The notes: generated from the sequence alone by a model not told the origin. A stretch of DNA of 64,000 nucleotides from Bimuria novae-zelandiae CBS 107.79 (GCA_010015655.1 ML976661.1:102050-166049); one strand, 5' to 3'. Positions 14,865-26,542 are shown, counted from the first letter of the stretch. Numbers and translations: made by a program.

Positions 14865-15545
14865 TATTGTATAACGGCGAAGGAGAAACTGTAGTGGTTG
14901 TTTGCCTTCCAGACCAGAGTAAGCGTACCAAAAAGGCTGCGGCCAATCGTAAGCACGATATTCTCCAGATTTGTGGGTATTAAGTCAGCGGGGTAATTCG
15001 ACGGAGACGTGACGATGTGGATTTACAAGATGCTCGTGCTGGCTCGCGGCAGATTTGGGCTGGTAACCGAGCTAATGTGGTACACAGGCGGCCAGGGTGG
15101 TGGAACAAGATAAAGGAAACTGACAGGTCTCACTCTTGTACTGCACGGGTTAGAAGCAAACACGCATGGCGAATGCCGCTTCCCCGCTACGCACAGTCCC
15201 GTAAAGACATTTAAGCACATGGCTCGCTGTAATTCGCACTCTTTTGTGATTTGGTGCTTACTTGTTTGACAAATTATGTGCTGGTAAGCGCAAGCGCTTC
15301 TCCTGGTGGGATTTATAAAGGCATATGGGATGTTTATGTATGGTTTCTTGATATATGCAACCCGTGGTTCGCCCATGCTAAACAGTGTTGAGCATCGAAA
15401 TGTGGAAGACCCACATCGGCGCTTACTTGTACTGGGCTACATGGGTAGTAAAAGCCGGACGCGAGGTGTATGCGAAGCGAAATACCTAGTAAGGAAGGAA
15501 ACACTGGCTGCACCACGTCCTCGCGTCCCAGCGCCGTGGCACGGA
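14865..15545. other. Intergenic
   Basis: Between the 5' end of the pseudogene and the 3' end of the phosphatase gene. Only short unsupported open frames were seen. Confidence 0.4.
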
Positions 15546-17452
15546 TCACTGATGCAAGAACGTGATGTGATCTGCCGCGTCGTCTCCCAGACCGCACCGT
15601 TGCCGAAAGTCTCCAACCTCTTGCCCTTTCTTTGCCGTCCGAGCTACAAACTGTTCGAGCGGACAGCTGCTTCCCGGACCGCTGGCGCAATCCGGAAGCG
15701 CAGTGATGCCGTCGTTAATGTTGATCCTGACGTAGTTTCTGCGAGCTTCAGAGTCCTCCTTCAGTTCGCAGGAGAGAAGCTCAAAAGTCGTCCGTCCGCC
15801 CATAGGAGATACTTGGCTTTTCTTCCACTTGCGTGTGTGTGCAATGTGTGTAGTTGGAAGATGCTCGGCGTCCGTAATGATGTCAAGAGCCGCAATCATT
15901 GCTAATGGTAGCGGGACAAAGTCAGCATAGTTCAACAAACAAGGTTAACGAGGACTAGGAAAGGATGGCTCTGTAGCTACCAAAGCCTAGGAGAATCAAG
16001 GCCAAGCCGTCCTGTAACTCCCATGTCCCCAGACGTTACTTACGCGCAATGTCACCATCGTGAACGCTGTTCTGAGTCAGCATAATTCACTCCCTGTTTC
16101 GTATGTAAAGTGCGTACAAACTGAAGAACAATGATCCTGCTGAAGGGCCTTCTACCATCAGGTTTGTCGTCGCGTTTAGCCAGAGCCATCCCAACAATGC
16201 GCCATACGGGGTACCTGGACCGGCGCGGTAGTCTATAAGACCCGCGGGTACAATTCAGCATGTATCTTAAGACAGGTGAGGGGTGTTGCTCTGCGAAGTC
16301 CTTGACCAAAATAAAACAAGAGCCTTTTCGCAAAGAAGGGTAGACTTGCAATGAAGTATGTCCCTCGCATATTCAAAGCCAACAAACTCTTCTCGAGTAA
16401 ACAAGTCGCACCAGTGACTGCGTCCACGGACTGTGGTCTCGAATCCGCACGCCTCTTGCATGGCATAGATCTCATCCTCCGTGAACTCAAATTCTGGGTT
16501 CTGTCCGAGCAGTCGTTCTCGTGTAGCACCCAGATATGTCGATCGGAACTTGAAAAGCATCGTATATCCATTGTCGTGGCCTTCCTCTTTGTCCTCAACG
16601 TAAGTCAGGCAAGTGTCGCCAGGTGTCAAGGTATTCGCGCCCATTGAGGAGTCTTCGGAGATGACTTCGAGCTCAGTAATGTTCTGCGAGCCAAGGCCGA
16701 AGAAGCCAGCACCAAAGTGCCTAGCAGTGTCGATGACCCTTTGGCAATCACTGGCCCAATACCTGATCTTACGATGCCGAGACAAGGCCTGCTTGAGAAG
16801 ATCAAAGTATCGTGTCCGTAACCGCACGCCAGTCGTGAAAGCCCCAAGTGTGCCAGAGAATGGTCCAGTTGACGTGAGCTGCTCTATCAAAGAGTCATCG
16901 GACCAAAATAGCTCCCAGTCATTGAAGAATGACATATCTCCCTTGAATGTAACCCCGCTTTCCCGCATTCTTTTGACTAGATTCTGGAGTCCTAGAACGG
17001 ATCAGTGTATTTGCTACGGGGAAAAAACATGCCGACGAAAACCTACTTAATGCGACCTTCCGAGTAGGATATCGTTCGGCATGGCGCGACATCATGTGTA
17101 CCTGCTCGACATTGCATCCTTCCGGTACCCCAATTCCGCCTTCGACAACGTCGTCAACCTTTTCAACCCATGGACCATTGCCACCAAGGTGGTACAAGAT
17201 ATTCCAGTTCTGTGTCACCGCGCTGGCCCGCTGTCCTACGCCGTGTTTGGAGTGCTTTGGATGGTGCCAACTCCCCCAACTCGCCTGATGTGGTCTTTCC
17301 GCACTTGTATACTGCAGATAGCCTGAGTGAGGATCGTCAAACGAAGAGCACGTCGACGGGCAATTGGGACAACTGGTCCATAAAAGTGCAAAGAGAAGGA
17401 CAACGGTTCCAGCAATGATAGCGATAACACGACTAGATATGATGGGAGGCAT
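15546..17452 (-). CDS. Histidine acid phosphatase (phytase/PHO-like), signal-anchored
   Basis: Five exons (17452-17047, 16991-16350, 16232-16118, 16066-16044, 15901-15546) give 513 residues. The family removes phosphate from monoesters outside the cell through a phospho-His intermediate. The catalytic N-terminal motif is RHAERYP (family RHGxRxP) near residue 125, and the acid-base HD is in HDGDIAPM near residue 390. A hydrophobic stretch close to the N-terminus (residues ~5-23) fits a signal anchor or uncleaved signal peptide. The intron at 16349-16233 starts with GC (T|GCAAGT) rather than GT, and splicing it restores the conserved HYYRAGPGTPYG block. Exon 4 is only 23 nt and carries the HD motif. 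Exons end in Cys-rich segments typical of secreted members. Substrate cannot be told from sequence. Confidence 0.9.
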
Positions 17453-18488
17453 TTCTGTAGCAATGTCCCAATCGAGGGTGGGTGGAGCGATGTTCCGCAG
17501 TCGTTGTCGCGATACGCAACTGAAAAGTCGGTGTGGGTCAAACAGCAAGAACGAAGCTTCGCGCCAAGCCGATGCCCGCATCGCGACTTCGAATTCTATC
17601 GACCGCACAGCAGAAGGACAGGATAAAGATGGCAAGTTGGGTGCCGGCAGCATCGCTTGACATTAGAATCACTGTAATGGTATCGTGTATGCTCATCAGG
17701 AGCATGCCCTCTGCGGGATCGCAAGTTAGCGGACCTGCAATGCTAAGCCGCTGGTCTGTTGCAGCAAAGTAGACTTTCATAGTAGGGAGAACAGTATACG
17801 CCATAGAAGCGCGCTCTTCCGGTATCTGATCGAGCGTATCTCGAGGTTGTGCTTGACGGGTCGGCTTATTTTGGACTTGCTTCCCGGATCGCTAAATTCC
17901 GTCCCGTCCCCACCTGGGCACCGGAGTGAACTTCACAATGCTTTGGAGACACGATCTTGTAACCTTGGAAATCACCTCATGAATGGAGAAACCGGCGTGA
18001 GGCTAACGCGAAGGGATGGATCGGGCCAGGTGGTTTTTCTTGGGCGGCATACCTGACACTTGAAGCAGGCACAAATTCTCCGCACGGCTGGCTTTTGCAG
18101 CACAACATCGGTGTATGATCCCAAGATATTGTCGCCATTGTGTGATCTCAGTGTAACAGTTCCGCCAATGTGCTAACTCTCTTATCTGCACGCATTGCTG
18201 GCTCTATTCTTTTCGCAAAATTCATTAGGCTGGGTTCCAGAGAGACCCAAGATCATTGGCGCATGCTTCCAGGGATTGTGTTGAGGCTGAAGCGGCTGGA
18301 CACATAAAGCGAGGTGCAGTCAGCCTGATCATGAAAATTCTTTCACATAAATTCAAGTAAGGACACTACGCGCGTGGTAAGAGCCTCGGAATGGAGCAGT
18401 CCGTAAAGCTTCCTCCGACCAGGGTACTACGCTTGCAGGCGATTCTGTTATCCGCGACACAGCAGCTGATCATGCCATACATGAGAGA
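17453..18488. other. Intergenic between divergent genes
   Basis: About 1 kb with no credible gene. It separates the phosphatase (-) from the DUF6594-like gene (+) and should contain both promoters. Confidence 0.4.
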
Positions 18489-20209
18489 ATGGGCTCTCTA
18501 GCCTCAGATGCGGAGCAAAACACACCGGACAGACAAGAAGCGTCCGCACCCACGCCCGCACTGCCTGCCCGTATCCTCAACGTACACAGGCCGCTGCAAC
18601 AAGTCGACGAGCTTTTAGAGATACATGTGTTGGAGCAGCTTGGACGTGAAATGGGGGATGCTATCGTAGATATTCCAGGCTCCCCTGACACGATGTCGAG
18701 CGTAAGTGAGCCACCAGCTGATGAATCTACGAGACAAAGGGCCAGGCGGTGGTCTAGGTTCAGAGACCGTCTAAAAGCCAGACGCGAGCCTCCGGAGGTG
18801 ACAGAAATATTAACACGTCAATGTCAGGACACTTTCTACCATTCTCGATTTGTGAGATGTGCTCTAATCTTGGGCTAGTGCATCTTATGCCAGACGGGTA
18901 TCCCAGGCTTGCCACGTTCATGGAGGGGAATGATAGCTTCATGATATTCCGGCGCTTCGGATACTTACAGACACGACTGCTGCTGGAGAAGGAAGCTCGA
19001 CTTGCACAGCTAGAGCGCAATCTTGATGAGATGGACTGGGAATATCACGACAATGATCCCAATCAGCTCCGCAGAGCAGACCCGCTGTCCGATGCATGGG
19101 AGATTCGACGAGAGTTTCTTGAAGCAGCTGAAACTCAGTTTCGACAGTACGGTGGGTAGTCCGACTCATGATGAGCAGCATCTTGACACATGCTGATTAA
19201 ATTGAAGCGGACTTGATGACGACCGTGCAGCAATTGCGATGCTTTGAAAGTCCCACGGAACGAGACTACAAAGCCTTGAGAAGGTTTCACTACACCGCTA
19301 AGCCGCTTTTGGATTCGGAGACTGATGCCATCCGAAACCGCGAAGATCTTGTCGCTCTTCGACTAGCCAAAGAACCTGATTGGCTGGAAGGTTGGATTGA
19401 GAGATGTTTATTCTATACGCGGAGCAGATGGCTTATGGCAAATTCATGGATCTAAGCTATTTTCCGATTTTCTAACAGCATATACCAGAGACTATTCGAG
19501 ACCCGGGTATACTATTCGCGATTCGCCCCCATTCTTCCGACCACTAACTTTTGAGCAATAGGCACATCGCCTGAAGGCATATGGTGAATACGTTCCTCTT
19601 ATTGGTGAGTCCCCCGTAGCTGTTCCCCGCGGATTCGTTGCGTTCTCGAAAACTGTTGCGATTTCGTATTATCACTATGCCGTGGCCTCTCCTCAACACC
19701 AAATCCTTCAAATCACATCACCACCACGATGCTGTAGTCTCGCGCACATATGTTAGCCCAGAGGGATGTGGCCTGGACAAGCTTCGTAGGACAAGAAGTG
19801 CACCAGTGTGATGAAGTCCCCAAGCTCGAGCCTAACGCTCCTGCAACAGATATAAGCGGAAGCAGAATCACCAACCTCGCCACCGCCATCGTCGCCTTCC
19901 TATCAGCTATCCTCCTAGTCCTACCAGTCCTCATATGCTACATACTAGTCAGCAACGTGGGAGGAAGCAAAGGGTACTTCGGGTGTATCGGGATCCTCTT
20001 TCTCTTCACCATGATCTTCGCTTGCTCAATGTCATTCTACTCCAAAGCGAAGCGTCACGAAGTCCTTGCGGCGACTGCTGCGTAAGTACACTTCGGCGAA
20101 ACCGTGTTGAAAGAGTTCTACAAACTTCGATTCAAGCTTGCTGGTCATGCTAACTTACAGATACTGTGCTGTGATCGTGGTCTTTCTGGGCAACGCGACA
20201 CCAAATTAA
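18489..20209 (+). pseudogene. DUF6594-type membrane protein gene, probably broken
   Basis: The pieces match the fungal DUF6594 architecture: a disordered N-terminus (18489-18830), the domain start GYPRLATFMEGNDSFMIFRR after a short intron ending CTAG at 18878, a Leu/Glu-rich helix, an intron at ~19151-19208, then LRCFESPTERDYKALRRFH. The C-terminus has two transmembrane segments (ITNLATAIVAFLSAILLVL and YFGCIGILFLFTMIFA) and, after an intron (GTAAGT...ACAG), YCAVIVVFLGNATPN. Between 19440 and 19740 the frame is lost. A plausible coding run in another frame (LFSDFLTAYTRDYSRPG) hits an in-frame TAG after TFEQ near 19560 and then continues AHRLKAYGEY. That pattern suggests a frameshift plus a CAG-to-TAG stop. 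Unusual introns could still rescue it. Function of the family is unknown. Confidence 0.55.
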
Positions 20210-20481
20210 GTTCGTCTGTCTCGTGCTCTCGTCGAGGGCAACTTAGGTGCCGCGGCAAGGCATTGGAGCCGGGAGCATAACAAGGCAGTCGAGGGCACGC
20301 AGTTATGGACTACTGCTGAAAAGGGCATAAGCTATCGGAGAATGTGACGAAGAGGAACTGAACAAGGTAAGACTAATGAATGTAAATGAATTCATCATCA
20401 CTATCTCTGGGGGTATCATCAACAAAGCCATCCTTCAAAATTATCATGCCGTGTATCCTCGCATCGAGCCTTATGACCCGC

Positions 20482-22395
20482 TTATAGATCGTCATCATTT
20501 CTCTCCGGGAAGTCCAAAAATTGTTCAGAATCGTCGTCCGTGATTGTTCGCCAAACCTTCCGTACATGCTCAAACATGGTGTCATCGACGGGAAGGTCCA
20601 GCGATGCAGAAGGTAGACCAAGAAAATGTGCAGCCGCACCATCCGGCAATGGCAAAGGTTTGGCCAAGGGCAAAGCACGCTGTTCATACTGCATGGACCA
20701 CAGGATCCTGGGGGCTGGCACATCATCGATGCTGTCTAGGAAGAGCGATGTCGCATGCTTGAGAAGCTCGAAGCCGCTTTTGCCGCTCATGCTAGTCGAT
20801 GCGTATAGTATGCCTGTTGAGCTGTCAGCAACAGTACTAGTGATCATTAAAGTAGACTCGGTTTGATTGCAACGCCGTGATCAGGTTGTCAGAGGATATC
20901 TATCGTCAATGAAGTTCGGACAATGTAGATAAGTATTCAAAAAATCAATCATCATAACGGTTTGAGAGATGGAATCAGAATAACTGGATAAACTTACTTT
21001 GACCAGCAGGACACTCTCCAGAAGCGCTAGAGTGGACGTGGATATGTACCGGAGAAGTATTCGTGCACTCTGGTAGTTGCAGGGATCTGGATGGGTAAAA
21101 GAAAATGGCAGAGGCAGTTGGGATAGGGACCTTGTTCTCGTCCTCATCGACTTTGATCTTCGGAAAGAGGGTTGACAGCGGCGAAGACACAATAGAAATC
21201 GATTTGCAGTTGGGGTCGGGGGTCTGGTCCGGTGAGCTTTCGCCTACGACCCATCGTGCAGTAATAGCTTCGCCGTCTTGCAATTGAAGCTTGACGCGAG
21301 GCTGACCGGTGGCAGACGCGTCCGCGGCAGCGGGGTCTTTGTGAGCATCCGATCCATCTTCTCCAGCTGAGTAGCCTTCTTGTGGGGTTTCCACGGGAAT
21401 CCGCACCGTCGACACCGAGCCAGCAGAAGTAGACAGCCCCTTTTCAAGGACATATACACCACCTCCTACGGCACATGCACGACAGGCGAGCTGGCAGAAC
21501 TCGTCCAAGCCACCATACTTAGGGATGAGGGCTGGCCAATTGCCGTGCCGCCCTTGAAGAGACCGTATATGCCGTGCTAGCCTGGGCAGCGCGGCTTCGG
21601 TAGTCAGGCTTTCGGGGCTCTCGCTTGACATTGTGAGAGCAAAAAGTGGCGCGAGCAGCTCGGGTTGGGGTTTGAACACGGCCGACAAGAAAGCGGTGAA
21701 AGGCAAAAGGCGATACGGTTCCCACTGAGATTTCGCCACGTCGTTCTCGTATTCCATGACAAAGCGGGTTATCTTGATGAGCCTGCGCTTAACAGAGAAG
21801 CTGAGCTCCTTGTTCCCAATCAACTCCTCTCTCACACTGGGAATCTTCTTAAAGGTGCCGGTTGTGCTCCCTTCAGGAGAATACACCCACCAGCCACTAA
21901 CAGGCCTGAGCTCGACGTAGTGATAGACCCGCGACGTGAACAAGTAGCGCCTGAACGCAGAGGATGAGTACATGATTGCCGGGGCAAGCGCGAGGTTGTA
22001 ATGCCTGCCGATTTTTCGTAAAAGAGTGGTGGGGTCTGACTCAGAAGCCTCTGGCTCATAGATGGATGCCTCATCGAAGGCGCCATTGAAGAAGCCTGCA
22101 CTCGAGTTAGCATACAGCTGTGTGAACATGCGGGCATTCGGGACCTTGGTTCACTTTCGCTACCCATTCTTCAGCTTCCGTAATGCTAAAGGCAGCCGCA
22201 GCACCGCCATAGTATCGATTTTCATCGGTATGTAGGATCTTCTTGCCCGAGCGCGACAGTGCTCTTCAAGTGCTGCGTCAGTCAGATTGCAGAACGAGTC
22301 GCAGTGAAAGAGAATACATACAGGGCAAGCAGAGACTGCGGCAGGCCGGTGCCTGAAATGACGACATCCCAATCGGTGTTGTCGAGCGTGTCCAT
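20482..22395 (-). CDS. Rab escort protein (REP/Mrs6), geranylgeranyltransferase component A
   Basis: Four exons (22395-22322, 22263-22145, 22095-20998, 20813-20482) give 540 residues. REP binds newly made Rab GTPases and presents them to Rab geranylgeranyltransferase in the cytosol, then delivers them to membranes. The start DWDVVISGTGLPQSLLALAL is the GDI/REP FAD-fold N-terminus, followed by LHTDENRYYGG. The central block LLRKIGRHYNLALAPAIMYS and the later IPKYGGLDEFCQLACRACA match the REP/GDI superfamily. Insertions relative to GDI (acidic Asp/Ala-rich stretch near 21350) favour REP over Rab GDI. The first intron uses an AAG acceptor and the second a GTCCCG donor with a strong TGCTAAC branch site; both are forced by reading frame. 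Confidence 0.88.
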
Positions 22396-23335
22396 GATGT
22401 ATAGTGAGAGGCAGTGGCTACACGAATCAAGGTGGAATAGCTGGTCTGTGAAGTAGGAGGGGAGAAGCTGTACGTTCTGCCATACGCCTTATATTAAGGA
22501 AGAAAGAAGAAAGAGAGCTTTGAGAAGCTCGGGTGCCAGCCGCATGTGCTTGGCGCGCAGCACTAAGCACCGCACGTCCCAAGGTGCTGGTAAATTCGAA
22601 CAGAGAGGCCTTTGTCAGCGTAACAATGTGGCTGAAAATTTGCGCTACTTTGCTTCTCAGTTACCCATTCAGCGTCACAAGCCAGTATTGAGAGAAGAAA
22701 GAACGAAGGGCGCCTCTCAGAATTTTGACATATTGGCTGATTAGCGCGCATGACTAAGCACTGCACGTCCCCCGATGCTGGAAAATCTTCCCACGCGCGC
22801 CAGCCGAGCTCCTCCCAACAACGCGCTCGCTGAGAGCAGTTCTTGATGGGTGGAACTGCTCGCAAAGCACCGAGGCTTCATTGTCTCTGGAAGAGCGTGT
22901 AGAAGAGAATCTTCGTCCGGTATCTACCGCTATGGATTTTACCTGAATTAGCGGCTCGAATGTGGCGATACATACCTACCAAAGGTGTTGGTCCTTGAGG
23001 CGCTTTCATGGCAGACACACTACGCAAACGTTTCGAATTTCAGTAGGCGCGCCATATTATGTTATCGTTATTCATTGTTGTTGACCATGTTGGTGTTCTT
23101 ATTTCGATGCGCGTGCAAGTGCTGGAAATACATGTGTGGTTGCATGCCACAGCACCTCGTCTACCTGTACGCGAAGTGGGCATCAGTCATCGGTCCCACA
23201 CGACCTGGATTTCGGCATCTTTGTCATGATAAAGATTGTGTATCCAAGGCCTTATGTATGGTTCAATATTGATTGGATGTATATTTTAGAATTGAAAATG
23301 ACTCCGTCGACCATCGTCTGTACGATCAGGTAATA
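22396..23335. other. Intergenic with a short direct repeat
   Basis: No gene recognised. Two ~42-bp direct repeats occur at 22555-22595 and 22746-22787 (both containing actaagcac and gcacgtccc), about 190 bp apart. Confidence 0.4.
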
Positions 23336-23424
23336 TCTTCGATGGTCTAGTGGTCATGATTTCCGCTTGTCAGTCACAAGATAACAAGCCGCGGGAGACC
23401 GGGGTTCGATTCCCCGTCGGAGAG
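23336..23424 (+). tRNA. tRNA-Asp(GTC) with a 17-nt intron
   Basis: The acceptor strands at 23336-23342 (TCTTCGA) and 23417-23423 (TCGGAGA) pair with one G-U, with G73 at 23424 as expected for tRNA-Asp. The D-arm (tggtctagtggtca), anticodon stem (ccgc/gcgg) and T-arm (ggggttcgattcccc) are all present. The anticodon GTC sits in a TTGTCA context. Seventeen extra bases (gtcacaagataacaagc) directly after position 37 are a canonical-position nuclear tRNA intron; removing them leaves a 72-nt tRNA. Confidence 0.92.
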
Positions 23425-24037
23425 AATTCTTTTCTTTTTGACTCGTTTGAGCTCTCTATGTCGGGGGTGGGTCCACGGGTAGTTGCAGTGTCGGCCACTT
23501 TTTTCTGACAGACAGAGCTCGCAGCTTAGTCCTAAGTTAGGTATTGATAAGTTCGCTTTCGTCGTCCAGTCGAGTAGAGATATTTTCCTTTCCTTGGCCT
23601 GATCGGCCTCTGGTATCGAAACTTGAAATTCCGAGTCTTGCCGATCTGTGCGTATCGTGACCTCGTCAGGCTTCTGCGCAACGACGACTGTGTACGGGGA
23701 AAGAAGGAAGTCTTCTTCACATGAGGGATACGGTCGTCCACTCGATCCCCCGATGATTATGGTGGTGTTCTACGCAGGCGTCAATCCATTCTCCACCTTT
23801 ACTAACAATGTAGTTCGCCTGAACACCTACGGATACATGGGCTCCATCTCAAGAGGCATATTCTTAGCGATATTGGGAGCGCTAAGTACCATAGGTACCA
23901 TAGGTACGCAAACGTGTCGCGCAATTGGGTATCGCGGTGACGTTCACTCGACTGACGACCTCCTAGCCGTGCGCGTATGATTGTCGCGCTGGTCTAAGCT
24001 CGACTAGAGGTTCTTCACGTTGCAGACAAGGCACTAA
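23425..24037. other. Intergenic downstream of tRNA-Asp
   Basis: No gene recognised. It contains a small tandem repeat, taccatagg, at about 23887-23907. Confidence 0.35.
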
Positions 24038-24447
24038 CTAGAGTGGGCAAACATATTTGCTGCCCTTCAGATTACTATTCCAAAAGTTTGGCCTTTTCGA
24101 TGCTTCCGAGCTACTTAAAACCAAGGCCTTCTGATCGGTGATTGTAGTTTGAGGTAGACGCGTATCATACGTAGCTAGAGGTGATGTTGGGAGCATCGGG
24201 AGCAAGATGCAGGAAAGGAAGTATTGGATTTAAGTTGATTTTCGAGATGACACATACCAGAGCTCGACCATAAATCCGGCGCACACTCCAATGGTTCCAT
24301 TTGCGGGAGACGGTTTCCTTCAGAGTTTAAACAATATCGAAGCGCCATCGCGTCACCGCGTTCGGTAGCACGCGGAGTCGTTTGCGGAGCGCTTCGCTTG
24401 CGGAACCAATGAAATTGGAGCACTCTTACCTCACGCTCTTGACGCAT
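24038..24447 (-). CDS. Possible small hypothetical gene with one intron
   Basis: A 63-codon frame from ATG 24447 reaches a GTATGT donor after GATTTATGGTCGAGCTCTG. A CTCTAG acceptor about 62 nt later restores an open frame that ends at TAG 24038, for about 109 residues. The translation (Arg/Ser/Pro-rich) has no signal peptide, membrane segment or known motif. Intron continuity is the only support, and chance openness is possible. Confidence 0.25.
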
Positions 24448-25738
24448 GCCTTGCTCCTAGCGCATCAAAAAGCGTATGTGACAGACGACGATTAACCTAT
24501 TGCTTCTTGCAACTATCAGCTTCTACATGGAGATCATGTCCAAAGTGGTTTCAAGGCCCAGGTACGAGCGCTCGCCTACCTCCATGATCATGACATAGAG
24601 GGTGACTTCTCAATCTGTAGCAGCTGACCTTATTATTTGGATACCTCATTGAATACATTCACATCGTGAATAATAACCCTCAAATGTGAAGCACGTCCAA
24701 TCTCACGGGGAACAATCCCGCAAGCAGTGAAATGCACCATTGAATGTCTTCCAACCCCAAACAAAACACTATTTCTTTTCCTTAACACAGTCCGTATCAC
24801 AAGTACGCAATGTCTAACGACTAAACCAAGTCTCCGCACTGCCCAATACAAGCCATGGGATTACGCATTTTCCACCTCCTGCCCTCAGCACGCACCCCCA
24901 ATGTGCCTGCCCCCGGCGCCACCCAGCCAGTCCAGCATCACCCATTCGCTTCCACGCACAGCTTCAGCTCAGCAGCTACGCTGGTAAATCCCTCGCTGAG
25001 ATCCTGCCCACCCTCACGAGTTCGTATAAACTTCACTTCATCATACCTCTAAAGCCCCAAGGCCTGTTCCTTTTCTTCATTCGCTCACTGCAACATCCTG
25101 GCTAAGCTTTGCATAGGCATATCCACTGCGTTTAGACGTAGAAAGCCTGACTATGACTGTGTGTTCGCGGCACCGATAGAAATGGACGGCTTTATGTATT
25201 GTGATTGTTGTCGTGGTTGTCATCTTTGGAGCAGGGGTTATGTTTATTTATCCGCCGTCGCAGTGGCATAAGGAGGGTCGAAGGAAGGTTTGGAAGGGGA
25301 GGCAGGATTGATAGCTGAAGATTGGCTAGGGCGGGTGATGAGGGGTGAGTGTTGTTCAGGATAGGTGGGCTGTTTGGCGTGACGAATGCTTCATCCTCCC
25401 ACCGGTAGGTACCCAAATTCTAACAAAATATAACCAAGGCCAAAATGCGAGAGTCCTTGCTAGTTTCCAGACGAATAGATGCAGTCAGCCACTGTATAGC
25501 TCGTCCCGGGGTAACACAAAGGACCAAGACAAGTTTAAACTGAAGTGTTTTACACGACTTTGTACCTTCGCGCTTGGGGTCGTGTTGGGAGCAAGAGTGA
25601 AACGCAGAATCATGCCGCCAATTCATAGATGTTGATGTGCCATATTACATGTATGCCGTGACCATCATCCTTCATGCCATTGCGTCACCAGCTTGCCCGC
25701 CAGTACTCGTGTATCATGCCAATGTGCAAACCAAGCGC
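24448..25738. other. Intergenic
   Basis: About 1.3 kb with only short, low-quality open frames on both strands. No RNA gene or repeat was recognised. Confidence 0.4.
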
Positions 25739-26114
25739 CTATTTGTTAAGCTCCTCAGCACGCTTCTTCAGCTCCTCCTTGCTCGCCGGCTCGGGAAGGT
25801 TCTCGGCGTGAACAGGCCCCTACATGTTATTAGCCTTGTCCCTTTACTCTCCTCTTTATGAGGCATGACGCACGGGAGCTGCCTTGTGTGCCAGCGAAGA
25901 AAGAGAACCCCCAGAGGTGGCGCCGGTATCGATCTGGTGATGCTCGTGCGTAGACGCGTTCGAGTCGGAAGACTCCTTGGCGACCTGGTCGGTGATGCCT
26001 GGTAGTACTCAGCATCGCTTGCAACATGTACTATGCCACGAGCATGGTGCAGTCGGGACGAAGAAAGCGGTACATACTGCCGGTAGCGCGCTCCTCGGCG
26101 GGGTGGACAGGCAT
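25739..26114 (-). CDS. Small conserved-looking hydrophilic protein (80 aa)
   Basis: Three exons (26114-26078, 25998-25874, 25819-25739) with canonical GTATGT/CCAG and GTGCGT/TGTAG introns join in frame to 80 residues. The protein runs from MPVHPAEERATGS to a charged C-terminal helix (SKEELKKRAEELNK). It is highly hydrophilic, with a His/Ser-rich centre and no signal peptide or membrane segment. Both introns fall between segments of good coding character, which argues for a real gene. Its ATG lies two bases after the stop of another small ORF (26299-26117), so the two may belong to one transcript or one protein. No function is proposed. Confidence 0.55.
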
Positions 26115-26116
26115 GT

Positions 26117-26299
26117 CTACTGTTCTGTTGGTTTTTTGGTCTTTGGGGTATCCTTCTTGTCGTCGAGGTTCAAGCTGTCGAGCTGTTGTTCAGGTGCTTT
26201 GTCGGTTTTGATGCGGGAGATGACGTCGACTTTCTTATCGTAGTAGTCCTTGATACGGTTGATGTCAAAGGTAGAGGCTTTGTTTGGCGGAGCAGACAT
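26117..26299 (-). CDS. Small ORF abutting the 80-aa gene, possibly its N-terminal part
   Basis: Sixty residues, from MSAPPNKASTFDINRIKDYY to TPKTKKPTEQ, charged and probably helical at the start. The stop TAG is followed by AC and then the ATG of the next ORF in a different frame. Composition matches the downstream ORF, so a single ~140-residue protein disrupted by a one-base shift (real or a sequence error) is as likely as two ORFs. No splice donor between them removes the stop in a frame that keeps the downstream coding sense. Confidence 0.4.
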   Translation of the reverse strand: MSAPPNKASTFDINRIKDYYDKKVDVISRIKTDKAPEQQLDSLNLDDKKDTPKTKKPTEQ

Positions 26300-26476
26300 A
26301 ATATATGTATCTCGGGCGGCTTGGAGGCGGCTTAGCAGTGACGTAGTTGTATGTGGCATGTGTACGTACTTGCAGTAGAGGTGGGGTCAGCAGGTGCTAC
26401 TGCTACCAGCGACCCAGCCTCTCGCGTTAAGGTAGAAGTGGGCCGTAAAGGCTAGAGTTTATAGCGGGAAAGGGTA

Positions 26477-26532
26477 TCCCCCGCATGGCCGAAATCTGCC
26501 GTACACGGGCCATATTAAAATGGCTAATTAGG
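26477..26532 (+). repeat. Outer transposon left terminal inverted repeat
   Basis: Pairs with 31145-31201 in reverse complement. This copy keeps G or C at the four sites where the other copy has A or T. Confidence 0.85.
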
Positions 26533-26542
26533 AGAGCTACTA

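Noticed and set aside
26112..26119. Programmed ribosomal frameshift between the two small ORFs
   Set aside because: No slippery heptamer or downstream structure visible; sequence error or two ORFs are simpler.
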